Source of the DNA: an uncultured Neomegalonema sp.
Lineage (GTDB): Bacteria; Pseudomonadota; Alphaproteobacteria; Rhodobacterales; Rhodobacteraceae
Direction of reading: 5' to 3'
DNA: 12,576 bases
NCBI GenBank assembly: GCA_937944035.1
Contig: CALDZQ010000012.1
Location: 1 to 12,576, forward strand
Shown: in pieces, positions 5,670-12,285 of the stretch
Layout: every line of letters starts with the position of its first letter
Position numbering within the stretch: position 1 is the first letter of the stretch
Made by a program: the position numbers and the translations under genes
The notes under the pieces: generated by a model
Database searches by the model: none
Seen by the model: only the letters and a program-made list of their open reading frames with translations
What the model was told of the DNA's origin: nothing

Positions 5670-6857
5670 CTATTGATTCAGCTTGCAATTCGATTCAGGT
5701 TCGTCATAGCCCAGCGTATCCAACTGGCTCGTCTTGTGCAGAAATTCCCTCTGTGGCGAGACGGATACGATCATCCGGTCATGTGCCAGCAGCACCGGGG
5801 AGCGTATCTGGTTGTTCCATCGACGGAATGTGACTTTCGTGCCCTTGAAAATCCCCAGCTCAAACTCGTCCCCCAGCGCATATGCCTTGATCGTTTGCGG
5901 GTCCGCCGAGTTCGTCCGCGTTACGCCTTCACCGATTACCCGCAGGGCCAGCCAGACCTGAAAGTCCAGTGTCCGCACGGTGCGCTTGGCGATCTTCTCA
6001 AACCGCCGCTGATACTGCGTTGCGCCCCATGCCTCATTGCCGGGATGCCAACCCACAGGGCGCAGTCCCGCAGACCCCGCCACAGGCCGTGCGTCCCATG
6101 TGTGATAGGGCAGGTGGCCACCAAAAACTTCCGCTTCATCGGCAGCGATAACCACGTCGTGCTTTTTCGCCCGCTGCGTGAAGACGGGCATCTGCTTTTG
6201 CACCTGCACATGCCCCGTATCCGTGCGCCGCGAGCCACCCGTATCCTCGTAAACCCGCTCCTCAACGATCTTCGCGCCAAACCGTTTAGCGGAGCGGCGC
6301 AGGGCGCTTGCCCATGCTTCATCAACAGGATGCGAGCCTTTGATGAGAAACCACTTCCGCCATTTCTTCCAAACCAAAAACTGCGCCAGCCCGTCCGCTT
6401 TCATCGCACGGCTGGATGCCATGTGCAGCAGGTTCGCGCGGCATTCATCGGTGCGCAGATAGTCATCTTCTGCCTGTGCATTGAACAGGATCACGTCCCG
6501 TTCGGCCACATGATCGGCCAGCGCAAGGATCTCATCCGCACGGGCCATCAGCACAACCGCCTGCACCCCGTCGGCAATCATCTTATCCAATGCTGCTTCC
6601 GCATCTTCGGGCAGCGCACTCACGGTGGTCATCTCGTAGGTATGGCTGAGAAACCGTCCCGTCGTATTGTTATCATCAATCCCCAGCTGCGCGCCCGCAA
6701 AGCCCAGATCGTCGGGCGGCAGATCAAGCCGCGACAGCGGCAGCTGCACCTCGTGCTCAACCTTCAGCACACCGACTTTGACGCTCAATTCAGCGGCAAA
6801 TACGGGTGCGAGGGGCCAAAGGAAAGCAATGGCAAGCGGGATAAGAGCACGCCACAT
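5670..6857 (-). CDS. Periplasmic substrate-binding-like protein of the PQQ-alcohol-dehydrogenase ABC system
   Basis: The predicted protein is 395 residues. The signal peptide spans residues 1-21 (MWRALIPLAIAFLWPLAPVFA). The mature part begins ELSVKVGVLKVEH and continues as an alternating alpha/beta chain like type I periplasmic binding proteins (branched-chain amino-acid type), with segments such as GFAGAQLGIDDNNTTGRF, VQAVVLMARADEIL and KWRKWFLIKGSHPVDEAWASALRR. It is the first gene of the operon, so its promoter lies in 6858-7052. The start is uncertain: ATG at 6857 gives a clean signal peptide, but neither it nor the in-frame GTG at 6869 has a convincing ribosome site; the nearest G-rich run belongs to the 3' arm of a hairpin. 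It matches the substrate-binding family of PQQ alcohol dehydrogenase clusters. The ligand is not established; lanthanide, a lanthanide chelate or a product of alcohol oxidation are possibilities. Confidence 0.88.
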   Translation of the reverse strand: MWRALIPLAIAFLWPLAPVFAAELSVKVGVLKVEHEVQLPLSRLDLPPDDLGFAGAQLGIDDNNTTGRFLSHTYEMTTVSALPEDAEAALDKMIADGVQAVVLMARADEILALADHVAERDVILFNAQAEDDYLRTDECRANLLHMASSRAMKADGLAQFLVWKKWRKWFLIKGSHPVDEAWASALRRSAKRFGAKIVEERVYEDTGGSRRTDTGHVQVQKQMPVFTQRAKKHDVVIAADEAEVFGGHLPYHTWDARPVAGSAGLRPVGWHPGNEAWGATQYQRRFEKIAKRTVRTLDFQVWLALRVIGEGVTRTNSADPQTIKAYALGDEFELGIFKGTKVTFRRWNNQIRSPVLLAHDRMIVSVSPQREFLHKTSQLDTLGYDEPESNCKLNQ

Positions 6858-7052
6858 CAACAAACACACCCGCCCCGCAGCAGATGCGGGGTCTCCTTCA
6901 ACGGAGAAAAACCAATCAACAAACCCCGCATCAGGTGCGGGGCAGGGCGCTTTTGTTTACCTAATATCATAGCATCAAGACTACCCGCACCCCGGCATTC
7001 GTCAACCGGAGCGGCCCCTGTTTTTGCTATGAGGATTATAAGAGCGCGCGCC
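6858..7052 (-). promoter_or_regulatory. Leader and promoter region of the ABC operon
   Basis: This 195-bp gap must contain the promoter of the six-gene operon unless it is read through from the 7053-8102 gene. On the minus strand a TTGACG (7005-7000) is visible, but no well-spaced -10 follows; TATGAT lies 28 bp away, too far. That may mean an activator-dependent promoter. The 70 bp nearest the start codon are occupied by twin hairpins. No terminator specific to the 7053-8102 gene is visible apart from the first hairpin. Confidence 0.4.
6873..6942. repeat. Twin GC-rich hairpins (duplicated element) upstream of the ABC operon
   Basis: Two hairpins share the same 7-bp arms CCCCGCA/TGCGGGG: 6873-6891 with loop GCAGA and 6924-6942 with loop TCAGG (plus-strand order). 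A third small stem (TCTCC/GGAGA, 6892-6907) lies between them. Read toward the operon, each hairpin is followed by the same stretch GTTTGTTGAT; the second copy leads into the ATG at 6857. The first-transcribed hairpin (6942 to 6924) is followed by T-rich sequence and resembles a terminator, while the other ends 15 nt before the start codon. The arms resemble dispersed palindromes (CCCCGCA...TGCGGGG types) common in alphaproteobacterial intergenic DNA. Confidence 0.8.
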
Positions 7053-8102
7053 TCAGCCCGCGCCCGCATTCTTTGCCAACTGGGCATCGACCGTCGCGAC
7101 CGTCCGGTTCACTTCCGCATGATCCATATCCAGCGCGCGGGCGATCATCTGCACCATTTTATCAACCCGCTCAATCACCGCCGATCCGCCCGCCACCGAA
7201 CGGGCGGCGGAGGATGGTTTCAGCAAGCCTTCAGCCGCCTTGGCGTATTTATCGAACGGGACCAATTCATCCGGCGACGCGCCCAGCTTTTGCGCCACAG
7301 AATCCACGAAACCGTACACATCACGCGACAGCTCGACATCACTGTGAACAGCTTCGCGAATGGCGCGCGGCTCGCCCTCAGTGATGCAGCGGTAATTCCC
7401 CGTCAGCAACATGCTCCACTTCGCCAGCGGCACGAACAGCGTGTCGAACACGCGCAGCTTTACCGGCACATCCTTGCCGTCGAGCCGGACGTTGTTCACG
7501 TCTTCTTCCAGCGTGGTCAGGATTTCATTATGTGCATCCGATTCGAATTTCGCGGTCTTAAAATTCGTCGGCAACCCCACATGCAGCACATTCGCGCCCT
7601 CTTCAGGCGGACGGAAAGCCTGCGGATCAGGCGAGCACAGCGTGATAGTACCCGGCGCAAACCCGTCCCAAACGCTCGCATCCGTAAAAGCGGCGGTGAT
7701 TTTTGATACATCCAATCCCGGCAACCTGCGCAGATAGGCGAGGGGCGGCATGTTCATAATCGACAAACAAGGCAAGCCGGCCGCTGCAACTTTGCCCAGC
7801 AGCGCCCTCAGCGACTCGTTCGCATATTGCGGCTCCTGCATCGCAAGGCCGACCATGTCGTAGTCCGCAACATTCACCTCTTCCGGCGTCAGCGCGTTCA
7901 GTTTGCCGGGCTGATCCTTTGAGAGGATCGAGCGATGCGTGTCTTCATCTTTGAGTTTGATACGAACATCCGTGCCTTGCTCATTGATAAGGCTGGCAGT
8001 TGCCGTCCGGCAAACCAAGGTCACGTCATGCCCTGCCATCAGAAATTTTGTGCCGAGCAGCGACCCGTAAGACGCACCGAGGATGAGAATCTTGTAAGAC
8101 AT
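7053..8102 (-). CDS. Ketopantoate reductase (ApbA/PanE)-family NAD(P)-dependent reductase
   Basis: The predicted protein is 349 residues. A Rossmann fold starts at residue 4 (KILILGASYGSLLG), then an AGHDVTLVCR segment, the normal second strand of this family. Later features fit PanE-type enzymes: PLAKWSMLLTGNYRC, where Lys228 and Asn236 match the catalytic Lys and the family's Asn, and PSSAARSVAGG...IE at 296-311, matching the conserved Ser-Ser...Glu segment. It has GASYGS where classic members have GxGxxG, and is longer than E. coli PanE (about 300 residues), so the substrate is probably not simply ketopantoate. ATG at 8102 is chosen; upstream GAAAG is a weak ribosome site. The frame reaches 8159 without added conserved sequence. 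It lies downstream of the dehydrogenase operon, separated by a terminator-like hairpin, so joint expression is doubtful. Confidence 0.82.
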   Translation of the reverse strand: MSYKILILGASYGSLLGTKFLMAGHDVTLVCRTATASLINEQGTDVRIKLKDEDTHRSILSKDQPGKLNALTPEEVNVADYDMVGLAMQEPQYANESLRALLGKVAAAGLPCLSIMNMPPLAYLRRLPGLDVSKITAAFTDASVWDGFAPGTITLCSPDPQAFRPPEEGANVLHVGLPTNFKTAKFESDAHNEILTTLEEDVNNVRLDGKDVPVKLRVFDTLFVPLAKWSMLLTGNYRCITEGEPRAIREAVHSDVELSRDVYGFVDSVAQKLGASPDELVPFDKYAKAAEGLLKPSSAARSVAGGSAVIERVDKMVQMIARALDMDHAEVNRTVATVDAQLAKNAGAG

Positions 8103-8159
8103 TATCGTTCTTTCAGCCGTTGAAATGTTTGCAAATGTTGCGCAAGCCGTTCTTGGCAT

Positions 8160-8197
8160 CCCACAGAAATAAAATCACCAAAAAAGTGATCTGTGGG
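8160..8197 (-). terminator. Nested hairpin/terminator after the flavoprotein gene
   Basis: On the minus strand, 20 nt after the flavoprotein stop, an outer 7-bp arm (CCCACAG) is followed by a 5-bp stem ATCAC/GTGAT with a T-rich loop, then TTTATTT, and finally CTGTGGG, which pairs with the outer arm. The inner stem with its T-tail looks like a weak intrinsic terminator. Outer pairing would bulge out the T-tail. It should at least reduce read-through into the 7053-8102 gene. Confidence 0.6.
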
Positions 8198-8217
8198 GAA
8201 ACTTCAGGACGAAGACT

Positions 8218-9939
8218 TTATTCCGCCGCCTCCACATCCTTCAAAACCGTCTCACCCGGTTTGACAATGCTGAAAATCACCGGATCATTTGTAACACGCA
8301 GGCCGGAACCATCTTGCCGTGCGACGGTGAAGGTGGAACTTTCAAGATCACCCGCATCGGGGAAATCCTCACGGAAATGCGCCCCGCGCGAGTTTTCGCG
8401 GGCCAGTGCGGCCTCGGTGATGACTTCCGAAACCTCGATCAAGCTGCGCAGGTTTAGCCAGTCATGCCATGTCAGATTGAACACCGTGTTCTGGCTCGGC
8501 AGGCCCGTGCGCATCAATTCGTCCCGCAATTCAGCCAGCGCCGCACGCCCGCGCGCCAGCCCCTCAGCGGTGCGCATCACCCCGACATCCCTCCACATCA
8601 CTTCCATCAACTGCTTGCGCAGCCCGTGGATGTCACCTTTGGGCAGCGTGAACGGCAGGCGCGCCCGCTCGATCTCCGCTGACAGCACCGCCTCATCCGC
8701 ATCCCGCAGCGTACCGACTGCCTCAACCCCCATCACATCACCCGCAACACCGCCATAGACGGTCGAGTTCGCAACACCATTGCCGCCCAACCGGTTAGAG
8801 CCATGCGCCCCGCCCGCATCTTCGCCAGCCACGTAAAGCCCCGGAATTTCAGTGCGCGTATCGGCATCACAAACGATGCCACCCATGAAGTAATGCGCGG
8901 TCGGGACCACTTCGACACGCCCACCCGCGAGATCAAATCCGCAATCATCGCAACGCCGGACCATGCCTTTGAATTTTTCGCGCACATGATCGGGGCCGAG
9001 ATGGCTCATCGAGATATAGACACCGCCATTGGGCGAGGTATTTCCCTTGCGCATCTCATCATAGATCGCGCGGCTTACAATATCCCGCGTCGCCCGCTCG
9101 CCGCGTTCGTCATAGTCGAACATGAACCGCCGTCCGTTGCCGTCGAGCAGCTGCCCGCCCGCCCCGCGCAGCCCTTCTTCCAGAACAGTCCCCGTCATCC
9201 GCGTCCCCTCGCCGCCGAGCAGGCCCGTGGGGTGAAACTGCACCATCTCCATATCGCGCAACGGCAATCCCGCGCGCAGGGCCATCGCGAGGCCGTCCAT
9301 CGTCTTGTCGCCAGACGGCGTGTGGTAGCGATACATCGTCGGCCCGCCGCCGCTCGCCATCAGCACAGATTTGGCGCGGACAAACCGGAAATCGCCCGTG
9401 CGCATGTCGATAAACAAGACCCCCGCCAATCCTTCTCCGCCCTTTGCCGGGATCAGCGCAATCGCGCGGTGCTCCTCCAGCCGCACCACAGGCCGCGACA
9501 GCACTTGCTCCATAAGGCGGTTGATGATCTCAATCCCGGTCAGGTCGCCCTTATGGACGGTGCGGTCGAAGGTCTGTCCGGCAAATGCTTTCTGATGCAG
9601 CGAGCCGTCAGGATTGCGGTCAAAGAAACACCCGACCTCATTCTCCAACTCGCGGATGCGGGTGACAGCCGTCTCGCACAGCTTCCACGCCATGTCCTGA
9701 TCGGGAAGCCATTTGCCGCCCTCAATCGTATCCATGAAATGCCGCTCGACACTGTCCCCATGCCCCAGCGCAACATTGTAGCCGCCCTGAACCATCCGCG
9801 TGCAACCGCATTTGCCGAGCAAGCCTTTGACAGCGATGGTGACTTTCAGGTCAGGGTTAGTCTGCTGCGCATGAAGCGCCGCAAACAACCCCGCGCCCCC
9901 CGCGCCGATGATGAGGATGTCTGTATCGTGGCGGTTCAT
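8218..9939 (-). CDS. Succinate dehydrogenase/fumarate reductase flavoprotein subunit
   Basis: The predicted protein is 573 residues, normal for the family. FAD-binding GAGGAGLFAALHA lies at 12-24. Catalytic residues of succinate/fumarate enzymes are present: His236 (FHPTG), Arg285 (TRDIVSRAI, the proton-transfer Arg), His349 (TAHYFMGGI) and Arg383 (SNRLGGN). Where SdhA/FrdA have Ser-His-Thr before xxxQGG, with His covalently holding FAD, this protein has Gly-Cys-Thr (Cys46), so FAD is probably not bound through that His. The enzyme oxidises succinate or reduces fumarate (or a related dicarboxylate) on the cytoplasmic face of the membrane. The start is ATG 9939, overlapping the preceding stop by 1 nt (TAATG); the frame runs back to 10026 but only inside the upstream gene. 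It is the last gene of a B-C-D-A operon. L-aspartate oxidase is the main alternative, but the partner subunits argue against it. Confidence 0.92.
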   Translation of the reverse strand: MNRHDTDILIIGAGGAGLFAALHAQQTNPDLKVTIAVKGLLGKCGCTRMVQGGYNVALGHGDSVERHFMDTIEGGKWLPDQDMAWKLCETAVTRIRELENEVGCFFDRNPDGSLHQKAFAGQTFDRTVHKGDLTGIEIINRLMEQVLSRPVVRLEEHRAIALIPAKGGEGLAGVLFIDMRTGDFRFVRAKSVLMASGGGPTMYRYHTPSGDKTMDGLAMALRAGLPLRDMEMVQFHPTGLLGGEGTRMTGTVLEEGLRGAGGQLLDGNGRRFMFDYDERGERATRDIVSRAIYDEMRKGNTSPNGGVYISMSHLGPDHVREKFKGMVRRCDDCGFDLAGGRVEVVPTAHYFMGGIVCDADTRTEIPGLYVAGEDAGGAHGSNRLGGNGVANSTVYGGVAGDVMGVEAVGTLRDADEAVLSAEIERARLPFTLPKGDIHGLRKQLMEVMWRDVGVMRTAEGLARGRAALAELRDELMRTGLPSQNTVFNLTWHDWLNLRSLIEVSEVITEAALARENSRGAHFREDFPDAGDLESSTFTVARQDGSGLRVTNDPVIFSIVKPGETVLKDVEAAE

Positions 9940-10280
9940 TATAGCGCTCCCAGCAAAAAGCAAACCGCCACTCCGAAAGCCCCCGCCGCCGCCAGTGCCG
10001 CAAAAGTCTTCTGCCGCGAGGACCACGGCAACATCTCCAGCGCCATCACCCGCAGCCCGCCGAACATATGCACCGCCAGCAGGAAAACCAGCACCGTCTC
10101 GGCCAGCTTAACCATCGGATTATCGGTCCATGCCACAAACCCGTCCAGCGCCGCCTCGCCCTTCAGGGCCAGCCCCAGCACATAGAAATGCGCGGGCAAA
10201 AACAGCGCGAGCAGCAGCCCCGAAATCCTGTGCAGCGCGAACGCGAACCACAGCGGCTGTTGCCTATGCTCTGCGATCAT
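9939..10280 (-). CDS. Succinate dehydrogenase/fumarate reductase membrane anchor subunit (second)
   Basis: The predicted protein is 113 residues with three membrane helices (about 13-38, 57-80 and 93-112). It has the SdhC-type start LWFAFALHRISG (His17, Arg18, Ser20), then Pro29 and His31 in the first helix, and HMFGGLRVM with His71 in the second. In this family the Arg/Ser near the first helix help bind quinone and the helix His residues are haem b ligands. It overlaps the upstream membrane subunit by 4 nt and the flavoprotein by 1 nt, so all are translated together. The size is typical of the two-small-subunit arrangement rather than the single 200-250-residue anchor. Confidence 0.85.
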   Translation of the reverse strand: MIAEHRQQPLWFAFALHRISGLLLALFLPAHFYVLGLALKGEAALDGFVAWTDNPMVKLAETVLVFLLAVHMFGGLRVMALEMLPWSSRQKTFAALAAAGAFGVAVCFLLGAL

Positions 10281-10609
10281 GGCAGCACCACCGCCGCCAC
10301 CGCGCGCAAGCCCATCACCAGCAACAGCGCCCCGAAACCGAGCGACAGCAGGTTCAGCGCCGTCCCCTTTATCCCCGCGACCTCATACGCAATCGCGCGG
10401 ATGCCGATGGCCGCATGTATCGCGGCGGCCAGCACGAACGCCCCGTAGAACAGCGCCCACAGCACACTGCCTTGGGTCCGCGCCAGTATCTCCGCCCCGC
10501 TCAATCCGCCCTGCACAGCGTAGATCATCACCGCCAGATGCCCGATCACCAGCGGAGCCATCACCAGCGCGGTGATCCGCTGGGCCAGATAAAGCCTTAC
10601 ATCCAGCAT
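10277..10609 (-). CDS. Succinate dehydrogenase/fumarate reductase membrane anchor subunit (first)
   Basis: The predicted protein is 110 residues with three membrane helices (about 14-33, 50-75 and 87-108). It begins MLDVRLYLAQRITALVMAP, related to the LHRxSG/AQRxTA start of SdhC/SdhD anchors. Helix 1 carries His24 and helix 2 His65 (AAIHAAIGIR), both well placed for haem b. It holds the iron-sulfur and flavoprotein subunits on the inner membrane and delivers electrons to, or takes them from, quinone. Its ATG overlaps the iron-sulfur gene stop by 1 nt (TGATG) and its end overlaps the next anchor gene by 4 nt. It is recognisable mainly by context and the His pattern. Confidence 0.83.
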   Translation of the reverse strand: MLDVRLYLAQRITALVMAPLVIGHLAVMIYAVQGGLSGAEILARTQGSVLWALFYGAFVLAAAIHAAIGIRAIAYEVAGIKGTALNLLSLGFGALLLVMGLRAVAAVVLP

Positions 10610-11331
10610 CAGATTTCCCCCCGCACCTTCGCCTTCACCGCCGCCCGCTTAAGGCCGGCGATGGAGAGCGTCGGGTTCAGCAGGTTCGGGCAATGGCTCG
10701 CGCATCCCTGTTGGGAATGGCAGTTGAAGCACCCCCCCGTTCCTGCGGCGGCGCTCAACCTCTCGGTCCGGCCCGCATCGCGAATATCATTGATAAGCGA
10801 CCATGACCGATTCAGCGCGGCAGGGCCGAAATACCCATCATTCTGCGCCACCGCATCGCAAGCCGAATAGCAAATCGCACAGTTGATGCACTCAATCGCC
10901 TCCGATGCCGCCGCGCGCTCTACGGTGCTCGGATCAATCGCAGGAATCGGATCGTCGCGGGTGGTGCTTGGCTTGAACACGCCCCCCGCGCCGACCCACT
11001 TGTCGAAAAATTCGGTCATATCGCAGACGAGGTCTTTGATTACGGGCAGATTACGCAGCGGCGCAATACGCAGCGGCCCGTCCCCCGCTTTCGATACATG
11101 CGTCCGACAGGTCCAGCGCGGCTTGCCGTTCACAGTCATCGCGCAAGACCCGCACATCCCGACCCGACAGGCAAAGCGGTAGGTCAGATCGGGTTCCGCA
11201 TTTTGCTGCACCCACGTCACCACATCCAAAATCGTCTGGCTGCGCTGCGCGGGAACAGCATAGGCGCGATACGCCCCGCCATTCGCATCACCTTGCCAGA
11301 TTTCAACATCAATCGTTTCGGTGGATGCCAC
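10609..11331 (-). CDS. Succinate dehydrogenase/fumarate reductase iron-sulfur subunit
   Basis: The predicted protein is 240 residues, the family size. Three cluster sites are visible. [2Fe-2S]: Cys55, 60, 63 and 75 (CRVGMCGSC...C). [4Fe-4S]: Cys148, 151, 154 and 214. [3Fe-4S]: Cys158, 204 and 210; the two late groups lie in CINCAICYSAC and CFNCHSQQGCASHCP. These carry electrons between the flavoprotein and quinone. Oddities: Asp159 follows Cys158 where Pro is usual, and there is an extra Cys201. The start is GTG at 11331, with GAGG 7 nt upstream. It is the first gene of the operon, followed by the two anchors and the flavoprotein, and divergent from the sodium channel gene. Fumarate reductase and succinate dehydrogenase cannot be told apart by sequence alone. 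Confidence 0.93.
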   Translation of the reverse strand: MASTETIDVEIWQGDANGGAYRAYAVPAQRSQTILDVVTWVQQNAEPDLTYRFACRVGMCGSCAMTVNGKPRWTCRTHVSKAGDGPLRIAPLRNLPVIKDLVCDMTEFFDKWVGAGGVFKPSTTRDDPIPAIDPSTVERAAASEAIECINCAICYSACDAVAQNDGYFGPAALNRSWSLINDIRDAGRTERLSAAAGTGGCFNCHSQQGCASHCPNLLNPTLSIAGLKRAAVKAKVRGEI

Positions 11332-11412
11332 AGCGGAACCTCATTTGATTACGAACTCAGCATCGCCCGTCCATATCAGCAAATGCAAGGGGCAGGTTTG
11401 GCGCGGCATGTA

Positions 11413-11440
11413 TTGAACGCTTGCGAGCGTACCCTAACCT
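11413..11440 (+). promoter_or_regulatory. Weak candidate promoter of the sodium channel gene with central palindrome
   Basis: TTGAAC (11413-11418) and TAACCT (11435-11440) are 16 bp apart and match the sigma-70 consensus only partly. The spacer contains a 14-bp palindrome with arms ACGCT/AGCGT (11417-11430), where a regulator could sit. The rest of the 141-bp divergent gap, which must also drive the dehydrogenase operon on the other strand, shows nothing I can name. Confidence 0.2.
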
Positions 11441-11472
11441 CCCTTATGCAGCATGAAATGCGGTAGAATGCG

Positions 11473-12285
11473 ATGAACAGACAAGCACTTGCAGGGTGGT
11501 TGGCCCGCCCCGTGGTTACGAATTTTATCTTCGCGGTGATCGTCGCAAATGCCATCTTGTTGGGCTTGGAAACCTCAGAAACCGCGATGGCGGTTGCCGG
11601 ACCGCTCATCACAGCGCTCGACATCGTATGCCTGACGATTTTCGTTATCGAGATCGGTCTCAAGATGGTCGCGCATGGCAAAGACTTCTTTCGCAATGGC
11701 TGGAATCTGTTTGATTTCGCGATTGTCGGCATCGCCCTGCTGCCCGCCACACAAGGTTTTTCGGTTCTTCGGGCATTGCGCATCTTGCGTGTGCTGCGCG
11801 TCATCTCGGTTGCCCCGCGCCTGCGTCGGGTGGTGGAAGGGTTGGTCAGCGCGATACCGGGCATGGCCAGCGTATTCCTGCTCATGGCCATTCTCTTCTA
11901 TATCGGCGCGGTGATGGCCACGAAATTATTCGGCGGCACTTTCCCCGAATGGTTCGGCACATTGGGCCTGTCCGCGTACACCCTGTTCCAGGTGATGACC
12001 CTGGAAAGCTGGTCAATGGGCATCGCACGGCCGGTGATGGAGGCATATCCATACGCGTGGATGTTCTTCATCCCCTTCATCCTCGTGACCACTTTCGCGG
12101 TGGTGAACCTGTTGGTCGGCCTGATCGTCAACTCAATGCAGGACGCGCATCAGGAGGAGGCGAATGCCCTTACGGACAGCTATCGTGATGAGGTTTTGAC
12201 CCGTCTGGTAGCGATTGAAAGGCATTTGGGGGAACGGGCAAAGGGCGAGGAGCGGTCTGATTCAAGCGCAATCCGACCGGAGTGA
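11473..12285 (+). CDS. Voltage-gated sodium channel (BacNav, NavAb/NaChBac type)
   Basis: The predicted protein is 270 residues: one domain of six membrane helices that would form a tetramer in the inner membrane. The S4 voltage sensor is clear, with Arg at 100, 103, 106 and 109 every third residue (LRALRILRVLRVISVAPRLRR), followed by a short S4-S5 linker. The selectivity filter is TLESWSM at 176-182, identical to the filter of NavAb, so Na+ selectivity is expected. S6 contains FIPFILVTTFAVVNLLVG with Asn212, the conserved S6 Asn. After S6 an acidic, helical region (about 224-258) is the usual coiled-coil neck. Family roles include motility, chemotaxis and pH homeostasis; this one's job is unknown. 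ATG 11473 has only a weak upstream site. The last codons (AIRPE, stop at 12283) lie inside a direct repeat, so the natural C-terminus may have been replaced. Confidence 0.95.
   Translation: MNRQALAGWLARPVVTNFIFAVIVANAILLGLETSETAMAVAGPLITALDIVCLTIFVIEIGLKMVAHGKDFFRNGWNLFDFAIVGIALLPATQGFSVLRALRILRVLRVISVAPRLRRVVEGLVSAIPGMASVFLLMAILFYIGAVMATKLFGGTFPEWFGTLGLSAYTLFQVMTLESWSMGIARPVMEAYPYAWMFFIPFILVTTFAVVNLLVGLIVNSMQDAHQEEANALTDSYRDEVLTRLVAIERHLGERAKGEERSDSSAIRPE

Noticed and set aside
6973..7005. TTGACG with TATGAT as the ABC operon promoter
   Set aside because: The spacing is 28 bp, far from 17, so the two cannot serve as one standard sigma-70 promoter.
5667..7706. 679-codon open frame on the plus strand
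   Set aside because: It runs antisense across the binding-protein gene, the hairpin leader and the reductase gene, has Arg/His/Pro-rich composition typical of a shadow frame in G+C-rich DNA, and shows no domain. The minus-strand genes have signal peptides and motifs.
8803..10185. 460-codon open frame on the plus strand
   Set aside because: It is antisense to the flavoprotein, whose catalytic motifs are unmistakable. Composition is His/Arg/Pro-rich and no family is recognisable.
11332..11472. Small gene in the divergent gap
   Set aside because: Frames here are short, without ribosome sites or recognisable sequence; the region is better explained as divergent promoters.
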